From Deinandra increscens subsp. villosa (Eukaryota; Streptophyta; Magnoliopsida; Asterales; Asteraceae), in the NCBI GenBank assembly GCA_039602395.1, contig JBCNJP010000008.1, positions 25,366,653-25,430,652 on the forward strand: DNA of 64,000 nt, read 5' to 3'. Position 1 is the stretch's first letter; the number at the start of each line of letters is the position of its first letter. Made by a program: the position numbers and the translations under genes. The notes under the pieces were generated by a model. That model was not told where the DNA came from, searched no databases, and saw only the letters and a program-made list of their open reading frames with translations. Shown here one piece after another: positions 42,754-53,880 of the stretch.

Positions 42754-44836
42754 TGCACTAAGGAAGTCGTACTAGGGCTGAAAGCTGACGTAACAGAGTT
42801 CGGCATTTGCCAATGGTTGGTGCCTCCAGTTGTGTCCCATTTGGGAGGCCCACAACTAAAACAGGCTGATATTGAACTCCGTTCGGCCTCCAACCGGTTG
42901 GTTACACATTTGTGTACCGCGGAGCAGGGTTTGTCAAACCCTCAGTAGATCTACCCAACATCCCCTCGCTTCTCAGATCAATAGTACTAAATTGAGGACT
43001 TTTAAGTTTTTAAGGCATCCTTAGAAATCATGTGATATCATTTGGTTTAGACTTTAACCTACACTAGTCATATTAAAAATGTTTATTCTGGATTTCATTT
43101 GAAATCCTAAAAAGAGTTTAAGTGTCAAAATGGTCGTTTCCGGATTTCAATTGAAACCCCACGGATGGACAGTTACAAGTGCTCCCCATAAAACACTCCA
43201 ACTTCCATAACAGGTATCCCATTTGGTAATACCTCAAAATGTCAGCGTTGTTTTTCGTTAAGTTCGCTCGTTGTGTCCCAAACGGGCTCACAATTAAAGG
43301 GTTAGTGAAACTCACCTTAGGTTGCTCAGCTACACTTGCTAATTAATCCAAATATTGCTTAACGAAGACCTATGAACACGTTTAGGTCTTAAGGTATTAG
43401 TTTTGTGTCTAATCATTAATCTTATCGTCACTATGGCCCATAACATAGCACGTTGGAACTACGACACGACATAACGACACACGACACCGATGGTTGATCA
43501 TAAACAAGGGTTCACATATTACAGAAATCATAGCATGTTTCATCATAGCATAATCATGTAAGTCATAGCATAACATTCAAATAAGTTGCACAAGTTTGGG
43601 TTTAGGTCTGATCACAGTTTCGCTAGCAGTTTCGCTAGAGTTTCGCTGTGCGGTGTCGCTGCACAGTTTCGCTATGTGCATGGGCAGCACTTTCGCTAGG
43701 CAATACCCGATGACACAGTTTCGCTAGCTAGTTTCGCCCGAAACTGTTGGCACAGTTTCGCTAGACTAGTTTCGCCCGAAACTGGTTGAACTTTCGTTCA
43801 GGGACAAGGTCTATGGTTGTTTCGCTCGATAGTTTCGTTCACTGGCGACACTACAGTTTCGCTGTATAGTGTCGCCTGAAGGAGATGTACATAATTTCGC
43901 TATACAGTTTCGCCCAGAGAACATGCAGTGTCGCTGGTCGCGAAAAACTCACAAATCAGCCTAAAAATCAACCCTAACAGCTTCCATACTTCATGTGATT
44001 CAATATTTAGCATGTATGATCATTTACCAACATAAAACAGTAAGCTTTAACACCTTAAACATGGGTTTTCATCATCAAATCACCAAAAACACATTTTAAA
44101 CCTAAAATGACTAAAATGGCATAAATCTTCATTATGGATGGATTTCAAACGTAAAGTTGCAGACTTTATAACAGATCTAGCATCCCTAAACATTATCTCA
44201 GAAGCATACACGATTTCATGAAGGTTTGGTCATGCTTTAAAGTAAAACACATAGAAAACACATAGAAAACACATAGAAATGGTTTATGGGACTCACGGTT
44301 TGATCAAGGATCGATGGATGATCTTCACCAACAGAAGTGATGGCTGATCTTGGTGTGTCTTGGGGATGGTCCAGAGATTTCAGGAGAGTGTGGGTGTTTT
44401 TGGAGAAAAGGTGCAAGAAATGGGGCTTCTAGGGTTTTATGTCCTTATATAACAGGGGCTAGTTTCGCTGGCAGTTTCGCTGGCCAAGCGAAACTGGCTC
44501 TGTAAGTCCATGGTTTGGCTACCTGGCGACACTATAGTTTCGCCCGTAGTTTCGTTGGAAACCAAAAGTGACCAGTTTACATTTTTAAGCAAGATAAGCA
44601 CGGTTCATGAATTGTCATGCTATTCATAATACTAAATCATGTATTTAAATCACATTGCACATGATAACTATAAATAAATGAACACATAACACATATGGGC
44701 GGGTCTGGTGATCAATCAAAGGTCGTGAACGTATTCGGCCTAGTTCTAGTTAAGCATTAGTTACTAAGTTGACACTTATAACGTAACTAACGGAATTGTC
44801 TAACGGAAGTTAACCTTGGAATTCTCGGATGTCACA
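42754..44836 (-). repeat. Reverse-oriented gypsy LTR (solo or truncated)
   Basis: On the minus strand it starts TGTGACATCCGAGAATTCC at 44836 and has the GTGAGTTTCACTAACCC block of Tekay-type LTRs near 43310. The left boundary is uncertain: TGCAC at 42754 would give TG...CA ends, but no 5-bp target duplication is evident. It has no PBS or coding domain. It contains the dense TTTCGCT word array described separately. Confidence 0.65.
43614..43935. repeat. Degenerate array of GTTTCGCT words
   Basis: About 20 copies of GTTTCGCT or close variants (GTTTCGCC, GTGTCGCT, TTTCGTT) occur in about 320 bp, with irregular 5-25 bp spacers and some inverse copies (CGAAACTG, GGCGACAC). A smaller cluster sits at 44460-44570. 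The words are far too frequent for chance. Confidence 0.85.
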
Positions 44837-45235
44837 GAGTTCATCCGGATTGTGTTCTTCAGGAACAAGAGTATATGTTATTATAAGGTACTTGAGAATA
44901 TAAGTATTAAGTTGTGATGTAAAGAATTTACCTCTGTAGATGCCGGAGTATTAAGTTGGTGTGGTAACGGTGTTCCAAGTGCAGATAGATGAGCTATAAG
45001 TAGATCAAGTTTTTTCTTTGATTCTTCAATCTTCAAGAAGAGGGCCTTAACTTGTTCATTTTTTTCATCCCGAAGAAGTCTCTCCTCTTTAAGTTCGAAC
45101 TTAAGTTTTTCCAATTGACTATCAGTGTTGTTGGATCGATCCTTGAGTTTTGTAAAATTAACAGAATGTAGTTAGATGCTTTTTAACAAAGTACATAAAT
45201 AGGAAAGCATGCATACCCTATTGATTCATTATCTC

Positions 45236-45695
45236 TTAATTAGTTCTTAATTACTAATATATCACATAAAGACCCTATTAATTAATTATTTGATATGTTA
45301 TACACAAATTAAAGACATCTAAAGGGAAGAGTGGAACACATCATGTCTTCAGTGGATATAAACAAATTACCATTTCTAGAAAAGTAGCAGATGCATGACA
45401 TCAACATTCTTCTATTCTTCTACAGGGGATTTAAACTACAATTTCTTTATTTTGTACCCCTCTAACATGAACCTACAAAAATTGTTGGAAACATTCCTAT
45501 ATATGTCCTCTAGGATCATTTCCTAGTAATGACCAGAGTAACATAAATTAGTTCTTAATTATTAATATATCACATAAAGACCCTATTGATTGATTATTTG
45601 ATATGTTATACATAAATTAAAGACATCTAAAGGGAAGAGCGGAACACATCATGTCTTCAGTGGATATAAACAAACAGTTGACCATTTCTAGCAGT
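45236..45695. repeat. Direct duplication of about 145 bp inside intron 1
   Basis: 45236-45386 and 45550-45695 match closely: TTAGTTCTTAATTACTAATA, CATAAAGACCCTATTGATT, AAAGACATCTAAAGGGAAGA and CATCATGTCTTCAGTGGATA. About 160 bp separates the copies. It lies between exons 1 and 2 of the minus-strand coiled-coil gene. Confidence 0.85.
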
Positions 45696-46330
45696 GTACA
45701 TAAAGAAGAAAGGAGGTTCACCAGTAACATGAATCTATAAACATGTGCATATGCTTGACCTCAACATTCCTAGCATAAAAATGACTAATTTAGCATGCTC
45801 CCACAGTCATTTAAGAAGGTAAATAACTAATTTAGCATAAAATGAATGGGTTGAAATGAATGGAGAGGATTTCTGTAATATATACCCCTTCCTAATTAAT
45901 TCTGTATGAAACGAAATTTTATCGATCTGTAACTCTAACTGTACACAAATACAGGATCCCAAGTTAAACGTGTATCAATAATAAACAAAACAAACAATAT
46001 TATGAAAAAAAATTGTAATTAATGAAACAGAATAACTTGATATTTACCATTTTCTGGACTGACTGGTCTCCCAAATCACATGGAACTTCTGAAGAATCGC
46101 TAGCGCTGTCTGTTGAAGCTATTCGTTGTTGAAGCTCCATGGAAGATGTGAATGATATGGATGAGAAAGAAGACCTAGTTATTCGCTGGACGCGTTTAAC
46201 TGGAAATTTTAAATAAAGTGAGAGGGAAAAGTATCTGATGAATCTATAATATGTAAATTTAGTTTGAAATTTTGGGTAAAATTTGAACCAATGGTGGGAA
46301 ATTCAATTTTTGGTGAAATTTTATAATTAA

Positions 46331-46345
46331 GGGGGGGGGGGGGGG
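46331..46345. repeat. Run of 15 G
   Basis: A homopolymer of 15 G in AT-rich DNA upstream of the minus-strand gene start. It could fold as a G-quadruplex or reflect sequencing slippage. Confidence 0.8.
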
Positions 46346-46433
46346 ATTGTTCAAATTGATAATAAAACCCAAAATTAATTTAAACAATATGTACATTAAA
46401 CATAATTAAACCTAAAATTAAACATAAACATAA

Positions 46434-46631
46434 TTAATTAATTAAACGTCTCCACGTGGCTCTTCCGGCGGTTTCTTCTTCAAGATGAACTTCATCATCT
46501 AGTTCGTGAAAGTTTTCAAGTGCCTCTTCTTGTGGGTTTGCAGGTTCTTCTTCAAGTTGAACTTAATCCTCTTGAGGTGTTGAAATAATGAGATTGTGAA
46601 ATTGTACGAGTACATCAATTACGGTTGACAT
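46434..46631 (-). pseudogene. Short acidic ORF with one internal stop
   Basis: The minus strand reads MSTVIDVLVQFHNLIISTPQ, then a TAA at codon 23, then VQLEEEPANPQEEALENFHE and on to a stop at codon 66. The frame is otherwise open and amphipathic/acidic. It lies upstream of the spliced minus-strand gene and may be a 5' exon of the same transposon gene, or unrelated. Function unknown. Confidence 0.3.
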
Positions 46632-46918
46632 AACTGTGATCCTTTAATCAGATCTAGACGACGATCGAAGTTAAAAGCCCTAACAAAATTATGTTTTAAT
46701 ATTAATTTTATTATTTTCTTTTAGATATTATAAACAAGATTTTACTAACACGTGCTTTGTGGCCGGGATAACGCAACTACAAAAAACGGTGACATTACTA
46801 AAACACAACTAAAAAATGAAAATGATAAACTACTATGCAATTCAGAACAAAAGTATGAAAACACCGCCATGTTGCGAATTTCTCATGTATAATAATTTTG
46901 TTTCAAAAAATATTAAAC
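46632..46918. other. AT-rich spacer, no gene seen
   Basis: About 290 bp of AT-rich DNA before the 10-bp array, with A-rich runs. I see nothing codable. Confidence 0.5.
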
Positions 46919-47978
46919 GACGACCAATTAGGATAGTGAGGAGCAATTAGGACCAACTAGACTCAATGAGGACTAAATATTGATAAGTAGCGTCATTTAG
47001 GATACTTTAGTGAAGACCAGTTATGTTCAATTAATATGGTCAATGAATACGAACTAGGACCAATTCAATGAGAAGGCCGATTATGCTCATTGGACCGATA
47101 AGGACAGAGCATGAAGGAAGTGACTAATGAGGATCAATGATCAAGTATGACCAATTAGGACTAATTGGGGCCAATTAGTTTGAATGAGGACCAATGATAC
47201 CAATAAGGGTAAATCAGGGTTAGTGATGGTCGATTAAGACCAATTAGGTTGAATTAGGGTCAATGAGGACCCATTAGGACCAATGATGGTCGAATATGCT
47301 CGATTATGACCAATAAGGATGAATTATGACCTATTAGGGCCAGTTAGGACCGATGAGGGCCAATTAGACATAATAAGTACCAATATGGCTCAATTCGGGT
47401 TAATGAGGAGCAATTTGCACAATTTGGACCAATAAGGACCAATTAGTGCCAGCTAGCCTCAATAAAGACCAACAAATTGAGGACCATTTACTTTGAAGTA
47501 CAACAAATTTGAGTCAATTAGGCCTAATTGACCCCAATTGATTATAATTGGTCCTAAATGAGCCTAATTGGTCGTAATTGACCGTAAGTGATCTTCATTG
47601 AACCTAATTGAGCCTAATAGACTATAATTGACCTTCATTGGCCCTAATTCATCCTAACTAAGTGTACACTGGCCCTCATTGGTTCTCATTTGTCATAAAT
47701 GACCATGATTGACCTTAATTCAGCCTACTGCTCCTCATTGAGCGTAATGGCCCTCAATCGGCCTAATTGACCCTAATTGGTCATATTTGGTCCTCATAAG
47801 GCGTCATTGAGCAAAATTAACCCTCGTTAGTTATAAATGGTCTTCATCATTGACCCTAATTGATCCTCATTGACCCAAATTGACCCCAATTTACCCTAAT
47901 TGGGCCTCATGGCTTCGTTAGTCCTAATTGGTCCTACTTTATCTTCATTTTTCCACATCGGTCCTAATCGACTCTAAT
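46919..47978. repeat. Inverted array of degenerate 10-bp repeats around a perfect palindrome
   Basis: The left arm (46919-47522) consists of about 55-60 degenerate units of the form G(A/G)CCAATTAG, such as GACCAATTAG, GACTAATTGG, GGCCAATTAG, GACCAATGAT. The right arm (47523-47978) is about 45 units in opposite orientation, CCTAATTG(A/G)C, such as CCTAATTGAC, CCCAATTGAT, CCTAATTGGT. They meet at GTCAATTAGGCCTAATTGAC (47513-47532), a perfect 20-bp palindrome. No ORF. The RNA or single strand could form a very long imperfect hairpin. Confidence 0.9.
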
Positions 47979-48235
47979 TGATGTGGATTCAATTAAAATA
48001 AAGTAATAATATTATTCTAAACCAAATTAAATTATCAAAAATTTCCCCCATCCCAATTTCAACTAAATGGGAAAACTCCAATAACTTCCCCTATTTTAAT
48101 TCTTAGTGTTCATTATGATCCAGAAGAATTGCCGTTAGTATAAAACTGCATTCTTGAAAAACAGTTACCCTCTATTTCTCTCCAGGTTTCTAATTTGTAA
48201 TTTAAACCTAAACCTTATTCTCTAATTTCTCACAA
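47979..48235 (+). other. Probable 5' flank of accessory ORF
   Basis: AT-rich DNA with pyrimidine-rich stretches (CCCTCTATTTCTCTCC) and AAACCTAAACC just before the ATG at 48236, resembling a plant 5' UTR. I did not find a clear TATA box or LTR edge. Confidence 0.35.
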
Positions 48236-49783
48236 ATGGCACCCAAATTGAATCGAAAGGCTGCATCAAAGCCTACTCAATTGTTCTTCGCCGTACACAA
48301 TGTTGTAGCGTACTTCGAGAAGTCGAATAAGTCAAAGCTATTTGATGATATGAACTATTTCCTCGAGAAATCCAACACAATTTGCTTTAACTGTGAATCC
48401 TGTAATATGCAAGCAGAGAATTGTTGAATTTTGGGACTCAGCCAAAAAATCTGTTGATAGCAACGGGGTTGGTAAAATTGTCTCTAGAGTCAATGGGAAT
48501 GACTGATGAAATGATCCGGAAGCATCTCAAATTCAATGATGCAGGAGGTGATCCTGATTACAAGTCTGGATTGTACTTGAAGATGTATGAAGCAATTGGG
48601 TATGGGGGTGGCTTAACTTGTGGGACCATCAAAAAGGGACAAATACCCTATGTTTGGCGATATCTTGCTCATACCATTCTCCACTGCCTATCTCATAAGA
48701 AAACTGCGTGGGATGAACTTGTTGCACCTCAATCATCCGCTTTTCATGGATTGGTAAATGGGCTCAACTTTAACTTTTCAAAAATGATATTTGATCGAAT
48801 GCTGGAAAATTTAAAACCTAAAAGGATCTTTTACATGTACCCCAGATTCATCCAACCCATTCTTAATTGTGAATTTCCAAATCTGCAAATCTCTTATCAA
48901 CATCTTGAACTAAAATCTTTTACAAGTAAAACATCACACCCTATGCCTAAGGCCAGGACTGCTCCTGAGAAAACTGCTCCTGGTGACAACATTGTTACAC
49001 CAACAAGTGTTGAGCCCACACCATACTGACCATCCTCTTGCACTAAATTCCCACCAAAAGGAAGAGGATGTCCACATCAAAAACCACACCTAAAAGTACC
49101 ACACGCATTCCATAATCACCCAAAAGGTAGAGGACTAGGTCTCCTTCACCTAGAACCTCCACAAGAATACCTCAGAATGAGGGTGATATATCACCTAGGC
49201 CACATGAAGTAGATTCCCCAACCCTAATTGCAGGGAATATACTGCTGGACTTGGTTCAATCACCCAACCCACATTCTACTGATAAGGTGACTTGCAATAG
49301 TGATGAAGCAAGTCAGGTGGAAATGGCTGACACTACTCATGATGTCCCACTGGACCCTGAGGACAGTGCCAACATCCTTAAGACCCAATCCACGACAACT
49401 GTATCAGTCAGGGAACCTATTCAGGAACCTTTGATTGACAACAAGAATCCTAGGTGCCAAGAAACCATGGGTGCTGAGCATAAGCAAGGTCGCTTGTTTG
49501 CTCTTCTTTTCTCAAAGATACTAGCGACACACCAGTTGAGAGCAGCAAGAAACATACTGAATTGACGGTTCGATGTACAAAACTTGAAAATGAATTAGTA
49601 GCTCTCCGTGCATATGTAAGAGCTCAAGAAGAAGAAATTGAACGGTTGAAGGCAGGACAATTTGTGAAAGCCACTGATAGGTAAGGTTGTCAAACATACG
49701 TTGAAATGAAATATTCACATGTCAAAGTAGACTTAATTCAAAATAGGATCTTGCACATGGTGTCTTCATCAGATGTTGATGAA

Positions 49784-49948
49784 GTTGAACAAGTTGATCC
49801 GGTTGAACAACTTCATCCGGAGGAAGAAGGCCATGTTGATCTGGTTGAACTAGTTGATCCGGTTGAGCAACTTCATCCGGAGGAAGAAGGCCATGTTGAA
49901 CCGGTTGAACCAGTTGATCCGGTTGAACAACTTCATCCGGTGCAAGTG
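49784..49948 (+). repeat. In-frame 60-bp tandem repeat (20 residues, 2.75 copies)
   Basis: Units start at 49784, 49844 and 49904. Each encodes VEQVDPVEQLHPEEEGHV with small changes, an acidic Val-Glu-Pro repeat in the middle of the accessory ORF. Confidence 0.9.
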
Positions 49949-50091
49949 ACTGCTGATAATCAGATGATCACAAGTGTGATGAGTGATCTGCAAACCACAA
50001 ATGTGGAGATAGCTCCTGAAGCTCTATCTTTCATGAGAAAAATGATGATTAGGAATACTCTTAACTAGACTTGGTTAACGAATGTTCCATC

Positions 50092-50208
50092 TCTGCCCAT
50101 TATTCCTGTTTTAAAGCCTAGTTCTCCATCTCTGCCCATCATTCATGTTTTAAAGCCTAGTGCTCCATCTCTACCTATCATTCTTGTTTTAAAGCCTAGT
50201 GCTCCCCC
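50092..50208 (+). repeat. In-frame 39-bp tandem repeat (13 residues, 3 copies)
   Basis: Units at 50092, 50131 and 50170 encode LPIIPVLKPSSPS and near copies. The length is a multiple of three, so the repeat arose within coding sequence; a TAG just upstream (50066-50068) now separates it from the previous frame. Confidence 0.88.
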
Positions 50209-52190
50209 TGCTACTCCTGAAACAGAAAAGGTTGTTGAAGCTATTGTTGAAGAAGATGGAGTCAAAGACAAGGTGTTTGCAGCTGTTAAAGAGACAAAGC
50301 CTTTGGAGCCAAAGAGTGAACCTACTGATGAGAATGATTTTTCTGTTGAAGCAATCAGATTTAGGAAAGGAAAAATGGTGATGCCCTAGTACCAATCAGA
50401 TTCTGACAAGGTGTTTGCAGCTGTTAAGAAGACAAAGCCTCGAACATTCATTTATGATCAACAGGTATCTCTCCCAGAAGATAAGGTAAACATGATAAAA
50501 TAGGCACATGCAGATGCTGAGAAAGCTGAACAAATAAAAAGGGATGGAGACATGGCCTTGGCATTCAAACTAGAAGGAGACATGGCGTTATTCAAATGAT
50601 AAAGTAATAATGGGTCTGATAAATGAAATCAAGAGAAGCTCCATTGATGAGAAAATGGCAACGATGGACTCTGAGAAGGAGACAAGAAAAAGAAGAATGG
50701 CCACATAATCTGACAAGGAGATCAAAGCTGAACAAGAAAAGATCGGACTGTCAGATAACCTTCACAATGCCAAACTCCTTATGAAGTTCACAGATATTAT
50801 CATAGCCAGGGGATGGGCAACTCCTGAACAAGCAAATTTAATGACTGCTAATCAGTTATGCGATATGATGTCCAGGGTTATTCAAGAGGATGGTGAATTA
50901 AATCTGAAGGAAATGATAGATGCTAATGAAAGGCAAGAGAAGATAAAAAGGGAAGAAGAGATGCAGAAAATCCTAGAAAATCCTATGACAGAGGAAGAAG
51001 AACTCAAGCTTCTCAAATGCTATTTCATTAAGATGAGGGGGGAGGACCCAAAAAAGATCAATCCTTTTGGTATTAATAGCTTGAGAATCAGATATTCATA
51101 TACCATACATGAACGGAACAAAATCTCAAAGGAAACAGGTGAACCAATACCACCAGGTGCATTTTCTGATCTGAACAGAACTCTAGCCTCACAGCAACCC
51201 AGAAGAAACCCTCCTAGAACTAGTAGACTAGAAAAAAAAATCCTAAACATGTAAAGCATCCTAAACCTATAACATTAAAGCCTCTTCCACCAAAGTTTAG
51301 AACAGACAACTTCACACCCATTGTACCACAACCTAGAATTGATCATACCATTCCATCTCCATATCCTCACTTAAACAAACCCCGAAAGCCTCATCTCTTC
51401 CTAAGTCACCTGAAAAACCACCCACCAAGAGAATGAAGTCAGTGGCTAAGAAGGGAAAAGGAAAAGTGATCAATGAGGAGGATGAATATAGAGATGTCCA
51501 TACTGAAAGGAGAAGAATCATCTTCTGGAGGTATGATGATCAAGCCAAAGTATACATGTTCACAACCAGTTCAGATGAGGTACTAAAGTTTACAGCTGAA
51601 GAAGCTATGTACAACCTCACTGACCATGAGTTGGGTGATGTTAGACAGTTACGTGGTGATATGAAGGGTACGTGTTCACAAGAGGGCTCCTTAATGCTGA
51701 GGATAAAGATGTATTTGGATGACTTATATGGGGAAGTAGATGAAGCCACAAAATGCAGCATTGAGAATCCTGTTTCGACGATTAAAGTTGATAAGGATGG
51801 AAAGTTGGTAGTCTATAGAGCTGATGGGTCATTCACAAGGCATAGTACAGTTCCAGATCCAGAATGGAACCAGGCTGAAAAAGACCGAATCCATTTAATA
51901 ATGACAACTAATAGGCTTCATGTGGTTAAGAGAAAATAGGTGACTAACTAGGAGTATAAGAAAGAAACAGACATGTATCACATTTTCACCAGTGAACATG
52001 GCGAGACAATTAGAAGCTTAGAAGATGCTCTAAAAGGGCTTTCTGAAGATGAGATACGAGATATTGTCAGGATTGGTGATACTGAGATCAGAATAGTGAC
52101 ATGGACCTATCATGAAAGTCTCCTATTTCACAAGGCCAAATTTTGGTTACAAGCTATTGAAGAGGAGAACAAGATGGGAACCGGATGAAC

Positions 52191-52746
52191 TTGGCTGGAA
52201 GAAGAGTTGATCCCTGTATTTGTGTACAATTGCATAAGTTGTTCCAGTTTGTATGTTAACATAAGCTATTACAGTTTTATTCATACACTTTTCATATATT
52301 ATGTTAGTATATGTTGGCATTTTGATATGGTGGGATGGGATGATTTATAAACAGGACAAATTTTACTTCTTCAGTAAATTGAAGAAGAACAAAACCGGAT
52401 GAACTACAATTCCTCAGGAAAAAGAGTTCATGAGGATTGAGAGAAGATGAACTAGAGTTCTTCAGGATGAACCGGGTAAAACAGAGTTCTAAAGTTCTTC
52501 GGGATGGTTAACCAGTTCACAATAAAATAAAAATCACATTAGTTCACAATAAAATCTATATGCAACAATCAAATTTAGAATAAAATCAACTTTAATGCAT
52601 GATTGAGATAAAATCTATCTACATTAATGGGGTTAACCAAAACAAAACAGGAGGAAGAGTTAACAAAAACTTTAATATATAATATATATATTGATCTATA
52701 TACAAAGATTTTCATCAGGATCCTAAACAAAGACCTATCTGACTAG
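52191..52746. other. Convergent intergenic region
   Basis: It holds the 3' flank of the accessory ORF (TAAGTTGTTCCAGTTT, shared with 42560) and GTTCTTCAGGATGAACC/GAGTTC words, then an AT-rich stretch that is the 3' side of the minus-strand gene at 52747. No gene is seen. Confidence 0.5.
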
Positions 52747-53372
52747 CTAAGACCTAGCATCCGACATATAGTCATCATCATAAAAGAAACTACTGCTGCT
52801 GCTGTCATCAGGAAATAGCTTTTGACCAGGCGGCAATCTCGGTCCCAACTCGGAGGTGTAGGTGCAATCCCTATTCCGGATTAAATACACATCCAGCTCT
52901 CTCTCCCCCTCTGGTCCCTGGAGATGAAGTTTCATATCCGCTACAACTTCGTCAGTGATGAAATCAGCGTACTCAAGCCCATATGTGATGGACAAAGGTG
53001 GGATCCTCCAGTAAATGATGAAATAGCCAATCGATGTGTGGTTTAGGTATTGCACCATTTGATTCAGATCATGACAATCAAATGTGCGAATGTCAACATA
53101 GTCAACATATTCCACCTTTCCCTTCCACACATCGTGGCCGGCGACATTCTGGTGGAAATCGTCGTAGTGATGGATTTTGAGGGCGAACCTCCGACCACCT
53201 GTAAAAAACCCAAATGCATAGTAGAGAGTAAGTAATTAAAAAAACATAAAACCCTAATAATAAAAACCTACAGCCATTGTTGAGTGAAAATACACTTACG
53301 GGGAGTCTTGCCCTAGTAGGGTGTTGGTTCATTAACACCCCTAATCCTCCATTGTTTACCAAAGGCAGCCAT
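52747..53372 (-). pseudogene. Small PB1-like-domain gene, two exons, frame broken
   Basis: On the minus strand a GGRRFALKIHHYDG stretch follows a good 3' splice site (TTTTTTACAG, exon from 53199). After a one-base shift near 53160 the frame is open: DFHQNVAGHDVWKGKVEYVD, FDCHDLNQMVQYLNHT, LEYADFITDEVVADM, to a stop at 52747. Possible first exons start at ATG 53372 (AAFGKQWRIRGVNEP, with one TAG) or in ATGGCTGTAG near 53278. The layout (a R-FxLKIHHxG start, then YVDxxDxxxFxxHDL and a long Asp-rich tail) resembles the PB1-like N-terminal domain attached to plant Mutator/FAR1-type transposases. No transposase domain follows. Function unknown. Confidence 0.4.
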
Positions 53373-53480
53373 TGATCGATCGAATTTTTTTTAGGAGAAG
53401 ATGAGGATTCTTGATAATCAGGAAATACGTTCGTACAGAAGAATTTGGTTGCAAGAAAGTGGAAATTTAATGGCGGTCAG

Positions 53481-53841
53481 TGTAAGTACCGATATGGATC
53501 TTACTATTGCGTGATATGATCGATTCGATGAACACAAGGTATATAACGATTTCGTTGATTGATTTCAATAGAAAACGGTTACAGAGAGAAACAGAGAGAG
53601 AACACCAATGAAAACACACACTTAAAACAGAATGCACTCACTCTTCTACTCTGAACTAAACACTTCAACCTATTTATACTTAGGCTGTCCAGCGTACCAG
53701 TTTTACTCAGCATACCAGTTGGTACGGATCGGCGTACCAACTGGTCCGCCCACTGGTACCCTGGAATACAAACTTACAAAATCAACATTACATTTACAAA
53801 ACGCCTAGACCTAGCATCATACACTCTAACTTGTTCTAACA
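53481..53841 (-). repeat. 3' LTR of reverse-oriented copia-type element X
   Basis: 361 bp starting TGTAAGTACCGATATGG and ending TTGTTCTAACA, with a plus-strand AACTCCCCTTG next to it that is the polypurine tract on the minus strand. It is related to the LTRs at 28206, 31618 and 57496 (GATCTTACTA..TGC..GAT start, TATTTATAC, GCGTACCA dyads). The 5' LTR should lie beyond the right edge. A possible target site is GTCAG at 53476-53480. It sits 110 bp upstream of the PB1-like gene's first ATG. Confidence 0.85.
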
Positions 53842-53880
53842 AACTCCCCTTGTCTTATGCTAGTCTTCCGAAGCTTTTGA

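Larger units (their letters stand above)
41707..46140 (-). pseudogene. Spliced coiled-coil gene, possibly a CACTA transposase C-terminal fragment
   Basis: On the minus strand six exons can be traced by GT-AG sites: 46140-46048 (MELQQRIASTDSASDSSEVP), 45141-44932 (a coiled coil including EKLKFELKEERLLRDEKNEQ, ending ALGTPLPHQ), 42354-42301, 42232-42180 (basic, RLKRLKRK), 41916-41855 and 41778-41707. The first three join in phase 0. Exons 4 and 5 do not join cleanly in the best-looking frame, and exon 5 then has a TAA, so I call it a pseudogene. The coiled coil ending in A-L-G-x-P-x-P resembles the tail of plant En/Spm (Transposase_24) proteins, which suits the CACTA-like repeats next door. Intron 2 was invaded by retroelement debris (about 42415-44880). 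Confidence 0.45.
48236..52190 (+). pseudogene. YPRFIQ-family retroelement accessory ORF, broken copy
   Basis: Frames in order: 48236-48427 (MAPKLNRKAASKP), 48421-49029, 49251-49565, 49706-50068, 50781-51254, 51433-51939 and 51973-52190. Together they span about 1300 codons with at least five frame breaks. The N-terminal domain has the motif NFSKMIFDRMLENL followed by MYPRFIQPILN. The middle is low-complexity with tandem repeats and a charged coiled coil. The C-terminus has GETIRSLEDALKGLSEDEIR. I recall this architecture from predicted Asteraceae proteins encoded next to copia pol genes and often misnamed after unrelated enzymes; its function is unknown. The second copy at 53881-57140 shares both end domains. 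Confidence 0.65.

Noticed and set aside
43614..43935. Regularly repeated words as a CRISPR array
   Set aside because: This is plant DNA. The words are 8 bp, degenerate and irregularly spaced; the 10-bp array at 46.9-48.0 kb likewise has no spacers.
53165..53172. CGTAGTG as the missing right end of the CACTA-like element
   Set aside because: It lies inside the PB1-like coding exon, lacks the T-rich subterminal sequence expected from the left end, and has no TGT target copy next to it.
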